A stretch of DNA of 5,726 nucleotides. It comes from Sphingomonadaceae bacterium. Its GTDB lineage: Bacteria; Pseudomonadota; Alphaproteobacteria; Sphingomonadales; Sphingomonadaceae. The notes under the pieces were generated by a model. That model searched no databases, had not been told where the DNA came from, and saw nothing but the letters and a program-made list of their open reading frames with translations. Positions 1 to 5,223 of the stretch are shown piece by piece. The DNA lies in contig CANFIV010000119.1 in the NCBI GenBank assembly GCA_947446935.1, positions 1-5,726 on the forward strand. The letters are read 5' to 3'. Made by a program: the position numbers and the translations under genes. Every line of letters begins with the position of its first letter. Position 1 is the stretch's first letter.

Positions 1-183
1 ACCCGTCTCGCCGTCACGATCCGCAGCCGCGCCACCGGGCAGGCCTTGTGGGAAGGCCGAGCCGAAAACACCGAGAAGGAAGGCGCCAAGACCGCCGCGG
101 TCGATCAGGCCGCCCCCCGCTTGGCGCATGCCCTTTTCTCAGGCTTCCCCGGCACGTCGGGCGCGACTATCACGGTGAAATGA
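1..183 (+). CDS. DUF4136-like envelope protein, C-terminal fragment
   Basis: The frame is open from the window edge to the TGA at 181-183, giving 60 residues; the 5' part lies outside. The visible tail reads [21 protein letters not shown], then a stretch rich in K, A and E, then [15 protein letters not shown] at the end. The pattern 'VTIRxxxTGxxLWEGRA', then an alanine-rich helix, then 'LFxxFPGxSGxTIxVK' matches, from memory, the C-termini of DUF4136 proteins of sphingomonads. These are usually small lipoproteins or periplasmic proteins of unknown function. The signal peptide and any lipobox would be upstream of the window, so localisation is inferred from the family only. The stop codon overlaps the next start (ATGA at 180-183), which suggests translational coupling with the carboxypeptidase gene. 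A search with the full gene would settle the family. Confidence 0.65.
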   Translation, partial: TRLAVTIRSRATGQALWEGRAENTEKEGAKTAAVDQAAPRLAHALFSGFPGTSGATITVK

Positions 184-1313
184 GCAAAAATCAGATCAGC
201 ATCGATGCAGCGTTCGACAGCGGCAATATCCAGGTTCTCGGCATCGAAGGCGCCAGCGCAAGGCTGGCAATCCGCAAGGACACCGAGTCCGAATTCTTCC
301 AATGGTTCCATTTCCGCGTCGGCGGCTGCGCAGGTCGCCAGCTCGAACTGAAAATTACCGGCCTGGCCGCCGCCGCCTATCCCGACGGCTGGATCGGCTA
401 CCGCGCCTGTGTCTCGGAAGACCGCGACTACTGGGGCCGTGCCGAGACCCGTTACGATGCTGCCGTGGACGGCGGCACTATGACGATCCGCTACACACCC
501 TTGGCCGGCACCTGCTGGTTCGCCTATTTCGCGCCGTATTCGATGGAGCGGCACCATGATCTCGTCGCCGAGATCGCGGCAGCCGAGGGTGTGGAGCACC
601 GCGTGCTGGGCAGAAGCGTCGACGGTCAGCCGATCGACTGCCTCTCGTTGGGCGAGGGCGAGCGCCAGGTCTGGCTTATCGCACGCCAGCATCCCGGCGA
701 ATCGATGGCCGAATGGTGGATGGAAGGCGCGCTCGAAATGCTGACCGACCCCGCTGATCCGCATGCGCGGCGGCTGCGACAGCTTTGCCGCTTCCACGTT
801 GTGCCCAACGCCAATCCCGATGGGTCGCGGCGTGGCAACTTGCGCACCAATGCGCTGGGCGTGAACCTCAACCGCGAATGGCACGCCCCCACGATCGAGC
901 GCGCGCCCGAAGTGCGCGCCATCCGGGACGCGATGGATGAAACGGGCGTAGCCTTCTTCATGGATGTCCACGGCGACGAGGCGATTCCGCACGTGTTCTT
1001 CGCCGGTTTCGAAGGTATTCCCAGCTGGACCGAGGCGCAGGGCGAGGGCTACGCCCGCTACCGCGCGATCCTTGAACGGCGCACGCCCGATTTCCAGACA
1101 CGCCGGGGCTATCCCTCAGCGCGCCCGGGCAAAGCCAACTTGTCCATGGGCACCAACCAGATCGCCGAGCGCTTCGGTGCCATCGCGATGACATTGGAAA
1201 TGCCGTTCAAGGACAACGACGACTTGCCCGATCCTGCGCAGGGCTGGAGCCCGGAGCGCAGCAAGCTGCTCGCACGCGATTGCCTCGCCTCGCTGGTGGA
1301 ATGGATCGGCTGA
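180..1313 (+). CDS. M14-family cytosolic-type zinc carboxypeptidase
   Basis: This 377-residue protein has the two-domain plan of bacterial relatives of cytosolic carboxypeptidases (CCP/AGBL). An N-terminal beta domain (about 1-125, with FFQWFHFRV and [13 protein letters not shown]) precedes an M14 peptidase domain (about 130-377). Zinc and catalytic residues are visible. HPGE at 171-174 gives ligands H171 and E174. NPDG at 212-215 is followed by R222 and GVNLNREW (227-234), the substrate-carboxylate binding region. DVHGDE supplies the third ligand, H264. LEMPFKD carries the catalytic glutamate E340. No signal peptide is seen, so it probably acts in the cytoplasm, removing C-terminal residues from peptides; the substrate is unknown. 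The start at 180 is chosen because the conserved fold begins there and it makes an ATGA overlap with the upstream stop. An open extension back to 48 is arginine-rich noise inside the upstream gene. The family call is firm; the substrate is not. Confidence 0.93.
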   Translation: MSKNQISIDAAFDSGNIQVLGIEGASARLAIRKDTESEFFQWFHFRVGGCAGRQLELKITGLAAAAYPDGWIGYRACVSEDRDYWGRAETRYDAAVDGGTMTIRYTPLAGTCWFAYFAPYSMERHHDLVAEIAAAEGVEHRVLGRSVDGQPIDCLSLGEGERQVWLIARQHPGESMAEWWMEGALEMLTDPADPHARRLRQLCRFHVVPNANPDGSRRGNLRTNALGVNLNREWHAPTIERAPEVRAIRDAMDETGVAFFMDVHGDEAIPHVFFAGFEGIPSWTEAQGEGYARYRAILERRTPDFQTRRGYPSARPGKANLSMGTNQIAERFGAIAMTLEMPFKDNDDLPDPAQGWSPERSKLLARDCLASLVEWIG

Positions 1314-1316
1314 CTG

Positions 1317-1331
1317 GCGCGTAGTACGCGC
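1317..1331. other. GC-rich palindrome just after the carboxypeptidase stop
   Basis: GCGCGTA-G-TACGCGC is a perfect 7-1-7 inverted repeat starting four bases after the TGA. As RNA it could fold as a 5-bp GCGCG/CGCGC stem with a TAGTA loop. No T-run follows, so it is at best a weak or Rho-assisted end of the upstream transcription unit, or it is a chance palindrome. Confidence 0.3.
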
Positions 1332-1377
1332 ACGGGGCGTTTACGGGTCCTTAAGCGGCGGCGCGCATAGTGCGTTC

Positions 1378-1509
1378 ATGGCCCGCATCATCGCCCTAGC
1401 TCCGACAATCGCCTCTTCCGCGCCGATCGTGGAAGCGATGCGCACGCTCGTGGTGCTGGGCTGCGCCTTGGCGCTGATCTTTGCCAAGGCGACCCTCCCG
1501 CACTTCTGA
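1378..1509 (+). CDS. Possible 43-residue single-pass membrane peptide
   Basis: A short open frame runs from an ATG at 1378 to the TGA at 1507-1509. The product starts MARIIALAPTIASS and has a hydrophobic segment at about residues 24-35 (LVVLGCALALIF), flanked by R22 and K37. This could be one short transmembrane helix. It ends KATLPHF. I do not recognise the family. In favour: the stop codon abuts a GC-rich hairpin followed by TTTT, as at the end of a real transcript, and the frame fills a gap otherwise without a gene. Against: no clear Shine-Dalgarno sequence lies before the ATG, and a frame of this length can arise by chance in GC-rich DNA. An internal ATG at 1438 would give only 23 residues. 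Ribosome profiling, or conservation of the frame in related genomes, would decide. Confidence 0.35.
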   Translation: MARIIALAPTIASSAPIVEAMRTLVVLGCALALIFAKATLPHF

Positions 1510-1527
1510 AGCGCCGCTCGCGCTTTT
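1508..1527 (+). terminator. Candidate intrinsic terminator after the small ORF
   Basis: AAGCGC (1509-1514) pairs with GCGCTT (1520-1525) around the five-base loop CGCTC, with a possible extra G-T pair outside. The 3' arm runs straight into a short T-run (1524-1527). This is the layout of a Rho-independent terminator, though the stem is only 6-7 bp and the T-run is short. It overlaps the stop codon of the 43-residue ORF and would insulate the receptor promoter from upstream transcription. Confidence 0.42.
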
Positions 1528-1556
1528 CCCTCTCCGTCATAGCAGAAAACGTGTGC

Positions 1557-1572
1557 CACCGTTTCGACGGTG
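1557..1572 (+). other. UUCG-loop hairpin
   Basis: CACCGT-TTCG-ACGGTG is a perfect 6-bp inverted repeat around TTCG. As RNA this would be a stable UUCG-type tetraloop, although the closing pair is U-A and not the optimal C-G. No T-run follows, so I do not call it a terminator. It lies between the small ORF and the receptor control region; its role is unknown. Confidence 0.35.
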
Positions 1573-1579
1573 CGTGCGC

Positions 1580-1597
1580 TGGCACCCAAACGTGCCA
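1580..1597. promoter_or_regulatory. TGGCAC-N6-GTGCCA inverted repeat, possible operator
   Basis: Perfect 6-base arms TGGCAC (1580-1585) and GTGCCA (1592-1597) flank CCAAAC. A third copy of the arm, GTGCCA, lies at 1553-1558, so the middle arm could pair with either side. The dyad sits immediately 5' of the candidate -35 element of the receptor gene, where an activator or second repressor could bind. No regulator is identified from the sequence. Confidence 0.3.
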
Positions 1598-1598
1598 C

Positions 1599-1625
1599 TT
1601 GTTTGCGAAAGATTCGCAATATCAT
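1599..1625 (+). promoter_or_regulatory. Candidate sigma70-type promoter of the receptor gene
   Basis: TTGTTT (1599-1604) and TATCAT (1620-1625) resemble -35 and -10 hexamers. The 15-base spacer is shorter than the usual 17. The first Fur-like dyad fills the spacer exactly, the expected position for a site where a repressor excludes RNA polymerase. Transcription would start near 1632. The hexamers are only partial matches, so this is tentative. Confidence 0.33.
1603..1619. promoter_or_regulatory. Fur-like operator 1
   Basis: TTGCGAAAGATTCGCAA is a perfect 7-3-7 palindrome. Its 15-base core at 1604-1618 aligns with the other two dyads upstream of the receptor as TGnGAAnGnnTCnCA, the 7-1-7 layout of Fur boxes. 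Its place before a TonB-dependent siderophore receptor supports iron-dependent repression. The consensus is recalled, not computed; another metal regulator of the Fur family is possible. Confidence 0.62.
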
Positions 1626-1634
1626 CCTTGAAAG

Positions 1635-1649
1635 TGCGAATGACTCGCA
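1635..1649. promoter_or_regulatory. Fur-like operator 2
   Basis: TGCGAATGACTCGCA has perfect 5-base arms (TGCGA/TCGCA). It shares TGCGAA-GA-TCGCAATA with operator 1, apart from single-base differences in the middle. Its centre (1642) is 31 bases from that of operator 1 (1611), about three helical turns, so both would be bound on the same face of DNA. It would lie just downstream of the predicted transcription start. Confidence 0.6.
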
Positions 1650-1658
1650 ATAGATGGG

Positions 1659-1681
1659 TTCTTGAGAATGCCTCTCAAGAA
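1659..1681. promoter_or_regulatory. Fur-like dyad 3 / hairpin over the receptor start codon
   Basis: Perfect 9-base arms TTCTTGAGA (1659-1667) and TCTCAAGAA (1673-1681) flank ATGCC, so the ATG at 1668 lies in the loop. The inner 15 bases (1663-1677, TGAGAATGCCTCTCA) fit the same TGnGAAnGnnTCnCA pattern as operators 1 and 2, with the centre 28 bases after operator 2. It may be a third repressor site, an RNA hairpin that limits initiation at 1668, or both. It also makes the GTG at 1692 worth considering as the start. Confidence 0.45.
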
Positions 1682-3770
1682 AGATGCCGCTGTGAAATCC
1701 TTCTCCGCCTTGCTGCTCGCCACATGCGCCCTGCTGCCTTTCGCGGCCCAGGCGCAGCCGATGGACGGGGCGGGAGAAGACGCCGAACGCCACGCAATCG
1801 TTGTGATCGGCCAGCCCGACAGCTACCGCGCCGACACTGCCAGCGGCCTGAAGACCCCGACCCCGCTCATCGACGTGCCGCAGACCGTCACCGTCCTCAC
1901 CCGCGAACAGCTCGACGATCAGGGCGTCAGCCAGCTCGGCGATGCGCTGCGCTATGTTCCCGGCGTGGTACTGGGGCAGGGCGAGGGCAATCGCGACCAG
2001 ATCGTGCTGCGCGGCCAGAACACCACCGCCGACTTCTACCTCGACGGATTGCGCGACGACACACAGTACTACCGCTCGCTCTACAACATCGACCGCGTCG
2101 AGGTTCTAAAGGGTGCCAATGCGCTCCTGTTCGGGCGCGGCGGCGGGGGCGGCGTGATCAACCGCGTGCGCAAGACACCCTCGCTCGCCGGTTCCAGCCT
2201 GGGCGCGAATGCCGCGCTGGGCACGTTCGGCGATTTCGCGCTGGCCGCCGGCCTCAACCAGCCCCTTTCTCAAACTGTGGGCGCGCGCCTCAATGGCACC
2301 TATGAAGAGTTCGACAACCACCGGCAGGACTTCCGCGGCCGTTTCATCGGCGTGAACCCCACGCTGGCTTTCGCGCCCGGCGCGGACACCCGCATCGATC
2401 TTTCGTACAACTACGACGATGACCGCCGCACCGCCGATCGCGGCATTCCTTCGCTCGGCGGACTGCCGCTCGCGGGTTATCGCGACACCTTCTTCGGCCG
2501 CAAGGATATCAACCTTGCCGCAGTGAAGGCCCACATTGCCGAAGTCCGCGTCACGCAGCAGCTGTCCGACGGACTCACGCTGAACCTCGCCGGCCAGTAC
2601 AGCCACACCGACAAGTACTACGGCAACGTCTTCGCCGGGGCGGCCGTCGATGCCGCCACCCGCACCGTCGCGCTGAGCGCCTACAACAGCACCGTGCTGC
2701 GCGAGAGCTGGATCGGGCAGGCCAATCTCGTGTGGCAGGGCAAGACCGGCCAGATCGGCCACACCTTGCTCGCCGGGTTCGAGGCAGGCGATCAGCGTAC
2801 CGATGCGGCCCGGCGTGAAGGCGTCTTCCAAGGCTCGAACATAGTCTCGCTGGCCGATCGGCTGACCATCCCCGCAGTCACTTTCGGCGCGCCCAGCCGT
2901 TCAACCCACGCCAAAGTCCAGACCCTCTCGGCCTATGTGCAGGATCAGATCGAGCTCGCCCCTTTCCTCCAGATCGTTGGCGGCGTGCGCTACGATGAAT
3001 TCAAGATCAACGCCGACAACCTGCTCACCGCCACCAGTGCCGCGCGCACCGATCGCAAATGGTCGCCGCGCGCCGGGGTGGTCGTGAAGCCCAAGGCCGC
3101 AGTCTCGCTTTACGGCAGCTACACCCGCAGCTTCCTGCCCCAATCGGGTGACCAATTCAGCGCGCTCGACGCCACGCAGGCCACCCTCGCCCCCGAGGCA
3201 TTCACCAATCTCGAACTCGGCGCGAAATGGGATGTGACCTCCTCCCTCGCCCTCACCGCCGCCGCCTACCGGCTCGACCGCGAGAATTCCCGCTTCAACG
3301 ATCCCGTCACCGGGTTGCCTCAGCTTTCCGGCAAGACCCGAACGCGCGGCATTGAATTCTCCGCCGCAGGCCGCATCCTGCCGCAGTGGCAAGTCAGCCT
3401 GGGCTACACCCTGCAGGAAGGCAAAGTCCGCTCCAGCACGACCGCCGCCCCCGCTGGACGTTCTCTCGCCCTACTCCCCAAGAGCCAGATCGCGCTCTGG
3501 ACCCGCTATGATGTGAGCCCCAAACTCGGCCTCGGTCTGGGTGTCACCCACCAGTCCTCCAGCTTCACCACCGTGAGCAATGCCGTCACTCTGCCAGCCT
3601 TTACGCGTGTCGACAGCGCCGTATTTTACACCCTGTCCAAAGCCGTCTCGGTGCAGCTCAACGTCGAAAACCTGCTCAATTCGCAATATTTCCCCACCGC
3701 ACACACCGACAACAACATCTCCACCGCCGAGCCGCGCAGCGCCAAGATTTCGGTGCGGATGGCATTCTAA
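1668..3770 (+). CDS. TonB-dependent outer-membrane siderophore receptor
   Basis: This 700-residue protein imports a ferric siderophore across the outer membrane, powered by TonB-ExbB-ExbD. A signal peptide covers residues 1-29, with hydrophobic core FSALLLATCALLPFAA and likely cleavage at AQA/Q. A TonB-box-like AIVVIG lies at 43-48. The plug spans about 60-168, with DVPQTVTVLTREQL, LRYVPGV, the DFYLDGLRDD stretch and VEVLKGANALLFGRG...GGVIN. A 22-strand-type barrel follows, ending NVENLLNSQYFPT and a C-terminal F700. The plug resembles catecholate or hydroxamate siderophore receptors of the Fiu/FhuE kind; the ligand cannot be told. Start choice: ATG 1668 is taken, but TTG 1662 or GTG 1692 is possible. 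GTG 1692 gives MKSFSALLL, a tidy signal peptide, with AAGAAAG eight bases before. Three Fur-like dyads precede or overlap the start, suggesting iron repression. It converges on the minus-strand operon. Confidence 0.93.
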   Translation: MPLKKDAAVKSFSALLLATCALLPFAAQAQPMDGAGEDAERHAIVVIGQPDSYRADTASGLKTPTPLIDVPQTVTVLTREQLDDQGVSQLGDALRYVPGVVLGQGEGNRDQIVLRGQNTTADFYLDGLRDDTQYYRSLYNIDRVEVLKGANALLFGRGGGGGVINRVRKTPSLAGSSLGANAALGTFGDFALAAGLNQPLSQTVGARLNGTYEEFDNHRQDFRGRFIGVNPTLAFAPGADTRIDLSYNYDDDRRTADRGIPSLGGLPLAGYRDTFFGRKDINLAAVKAHIAEVRVTQQLSDGLTLNLAGQYSHTDKYYGNVFAGAAVDAATRTVALSAYNSTVLRESWIGQANLVWQGKTGQIGHTLLAGFEAGDQRTDAARREGVFQGSNIVSLADRLTIPAVTFGAPSRSTHAKVQTLSAYVQDQIELAPFLQIVGGVRYDEFKINADNLLTATSAARTDRKWSPRAGVVVKPKAAVSLYGSYTRSFLPQSGDQFSALDATQATLAPEAFTNLELGAKWDVTSSLALTAAAYRLDRENSRFNDPVTGLPQLSGKTRTRGIEFSAAGRILPQWQVSLGYTLQEGKVRSSTTAAPAGRSLALLPKSQIALWTRYDVSPKLGLGLGVTHQSSSFTTVSNAVTLPAFTRVDSAVFYTLSKAVSVQLNVENLLNSQYFPTAHTDNNISTAEPRSAKISVRMAF

Positions 3771-3797
3771 AGGGCCGCGTGCCGCCCGATGCTCTGG

Positions 3798-3829
3798 ATT
3801 CCCACCTTCGCGGGAATGACGAAGGTGGG
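3798..3829. repeat. Dispersed palindromic repeat / bidirectional hairpin between convergent genes
   Basis: ATTCCC (3798-3803) and GGGAAT (3812-3817), eight bases apart, match the ATTCCC-N8-GGGAAT pattern of the dispersed repeat called dRS3 in Neisseria. Read on the minus strand it encodes RHSREGGNPE, a peptide string often seen when such repeats are translated by mistake in proteobacteria. Overlapping it, CCCACCTTCG (3801-3810) pairs perfectly with CGAAGGTGGG (3820-3829) across a nine-base loop. The two hairpins share 3801-3803 and exclude each other. Its position 30 bases after the receptor stop and 29 bases beyond the minus-strand stop suggests it ends transcription from both sides, although there is no T-run on either strand. 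Confidence 0.75.
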
Positions 3830-3858
3830 CGTGGTTCGGCGAGGCCGCGACGCCCGAC

Positions 3859-4368
3859 TTAAAGCCCCGGCGTCGTGGCCGTAGCGGGCACCGGCAGCGC
3901 CGGTCCCTGCTCAGCCCCGCGCAGGATCCGCCCCGCGCGCTGGATCGTGCGAACCAGCCGGGGATAGACCCCGCAGCGGCAGATATTGGTGATAGCGGCG
4001 GTAATATCGGCCTCGGTCGGATCGGTGTTGTGCACCAGCAGCGCGGCGGCGGCCATGACGAGGCCGGGCGTGCAGAACCCGCACTGGATGGCCTGCTCGG
4101 CCACGAAGGCCTGCTGCACCGGGTGGTTGCGATCGGCCGAAAGACCTTCGATCGTGGTGACGCTGCGCCCTTCGGCCTCACCCAAAGTGAGGGTGCAACT
4201 GGGCATGGCCTGACCGTCGACGATCACCATGCAGGCGCCGCATTCGCCCGTGCCGCAGCCGTATTTCGTGCCCGTGAGATTTGCGGCATCGCGCAGCGCC
4301 CACAGCAGCGGGGTATCGGCCTCGAGCTTGATCTCGAGCGGCTGGTTGTTGACGGTGAGGATGGCCAT
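3859..4368 (-). CDS. (2Fe-2S)-binding small subunit, xanthine dehydrogenase/isoquinoline 1-oxidoreductase family
   Basis: This 169-residue protein carries electrons from a molybdopterin dehydrogenase subunit to an acceptor. Residues 1-75 form a plant-ferredoxin-like domain with cluster ligands C38, C43, C46 (CGTGECGAC) and C58. Residues 80-150 form the helical second domain with ligands C96, C99 (CGFCTPG) and C130, C132 (CRCGVYPR). All eight cysteines are present, and the length fits the IorA-type two-subunit enzymes. The last 15 or so residues are a low-complexity tail rich in P, A and T. The start at 4368 gives MAILTVNNQ, the normal beginning; its ribosome binding site is weak. It lies 57 bases behind the aldolase-family gene, probably in one operon. 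The expected molybdopterin-binding large subunit (IorB/CoxL-like) is on neither side: the next gene downstream is the convergent receptor. It is therefore an orphan here, and the enzyme's substrate is unknown. Confidence 0.93.
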   Translation of the reverse strand: MAILTVNNQPLEIKLEADTPLLWALRDAANLTGTKYGCGTGECGACMVIVDGQAMPSCTLTLGEAEGRSVTTIEGLSADRNHPVQQAFVAEQAIQCGFCTPGLVMAAAALLVHNTDPTEADITAAITNICRCGVYPRLVRTIQRAGRILRGAEQGPALPVPATATTPGL

Positions 4369-4424
4369 GACGCGACCGGCCTAGCGCGCAGCCAGGCAAA
4401 TTGCCACGTCCAGGGGCAAGCCGC

Positions 4425-5192
4425 TCAGTCGCGCCAGGAGCGGTCGATCTGGTCGATCCGCCGCGTCCAGGCGTTGAAATCACCCACACCGGGGCCGCCG
4501 CCCGGCGGAGTAGCCATGTTGAGATCGCGTTGGTGGACGTTGATCACATCTTGCGAAATCATGATCGGCGGACGGCCCATCGAGAGTGTCGCCATCTGAA
4601 TCTCGCAGGCGCGCTGCAGGGCCCATTGCTGGATGAACATCGCCTGCAGCGACTTGGCCATCACGACCGGGCCGTGGTTGCGCAGCATCAGGATGTTCTT
4701 GTCGGCGAGGTTCGCGAGCAGTCGCTCGCCTTCCTCGGCGCGGACGGTGATCCCCTCGAAATCGTGGTAGGCGAGGCGGCCGATGAAATTGCAGGCGTAG
4801 AAGTTGATCGGCATCAGCCCTTCCTCAAGGCTGCACACCGCCATCGTCGCGGTCGTGTGAACGTGGCAGATCGCGTGCGCCCAATCGAGGTGACGGTGGA
4901 AATAGCCGTGCTGGGTAAAGCCCGCGAGGTTCACGGGATGCGGGTTGTTGTCCAGCTTGTTGCCGTCGATGTCGATCTTGACGAGATTGCTGGCACAGAC
5001 TTCCGAATAGAGCAGCCCGAACGGATTGATGAGAAACGCCCCCTCCTCGCCCGGCACGCGCAGCGAGATATGGTTATAGACCGATTCGGACCAGCCGAGC
5101 AGATCGAAGATGCGGTAGCAGGCCGCCAGTTCCTGCCGCGCGTGCCATTCTGCATCGCTGCAATCGATATTGGGGCGGATCTGGGTGGCCAT
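4425..5192 (-). CDS. Class II aldolase/adducin-family protein
   Basis: This 255-residue protein has the fold of class II aldolases and epimerases (FucA, AraD) and adducin heads. Visible family marks are GWSESVYNHISLRVP at 33-47, INPFGLLYSEV at 55-65, the metal-binding pair H110 and H112 (CHVHTT), and H173 in LRNHGPVV. FucA-type aldolases have a catalytic Glu in a conserved SSE, 19 residues before the first His of the HxH pair. Here that position is G91, in VNLAGFTQH, as in the adducin-like subgroup. A zinc site is likely, but classical aldol cleavage is doubtful. No signal peptide is seen, so it should be cytoplasmic. The start at 5192 is supported by GGGAGAG (5205-5199), six bases before the ATG. 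It is followed by the (2Fe-2S) subunit gene and begins 31 bases from the divergent SRAP gene. The substrate is unknown. Confidence 0.92.
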   Translation of the reverse strand: MATQIRPNIDCSDAEWHARQELAACYRIFDLLGWSESVYNHISLRVPGEEGAFLINPFGLLYSEVCASNLVKIDIDGNKLDNNPHPVNLAGFTQHGYFHRHLDWAHAICHVHTTATMAVCSLEEGLMPINFYACNFIGRLAYHDFEGITVRAEEGERLLANLADKNILMLRNHGPVVMAKSLQAMFIQQWALQRACEIQMATLSMGRPPIMISQDVINVHQRDLNMATPPGGGPGVGDFNAWTRRIDQIDRSWRD

Positions 5193-5198
5193 CGCGTT

Positions 5199-5205
5199 CT
5201 CTCCC
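5199..5205 (-). promoter_or_regulatory. Ribosome binding site of the aldolase-family gene
   Basis: On the minus strand GGGAGAG sits six bases before the ATG at 5192. It is the clearest Shine-Dalgarno sequence in the window and fixes this start over alternatives. Confidence 0.65.
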
Positions 5206-5223
5206 GCTATGCTCTCTCATGTT

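Noticed and set aside
48..179. In-frame upstream extension of the carboxypeptidase (44 extra residues from 48)
   Set aside because: It is arginine-rich, unlike any M14 N-terminus, and overlaps the well-supported coding frame of the DUF4136-like gene. The ATG at 180 in an ATGA overlap is the natural start.
105..992. Long minus-strand open frame (295 residues)
   Set aside because: It lies opposite the carboxypeptidase, whose motifs are all intact. The minus-strand product shows no recognisable motif; this is a usual GC-rich shadow.
1580..1597. Sigma54 promoter (TGGCAC ... TGC)
   Set aside because: The -24 GG and -12 GC are separated by 11 bases instead of the required 10, and the segment is better explained as a symmetric inverted repeat.
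1341..1793. Minus-strand open frame of 150 residues across the intergenic region
   Set aside because: It runs through the Fur-like dyads, the terminator-like hairpin and the receptor signal peptide, and has no family resemblance or plausible start region.
2106..2831. Minus-strand open frame of 241 residues inside the receptor gene
   Set aside because: It is antisense to conserved plug and barrel coding sequence. The product is low-complexity G, A, V and E, typical of a shadow frame.
3471..4181. Minus-strand open frame of 236 residues containing RHSREGGNPE
   Set aside because: That string is the translated dispersed repeat. The frame crosses the receptor 3' end, the repeat and the (2Fe-2S) gene, so it is not a protein.
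4369..4424. Gap between the aldolase-family and (2Fe-2S) genes as a separate promoter region
   Set aside because: Only 56 bases with no clear promoter hexamers or hairpin with a T-run; co-transcription is simpler.
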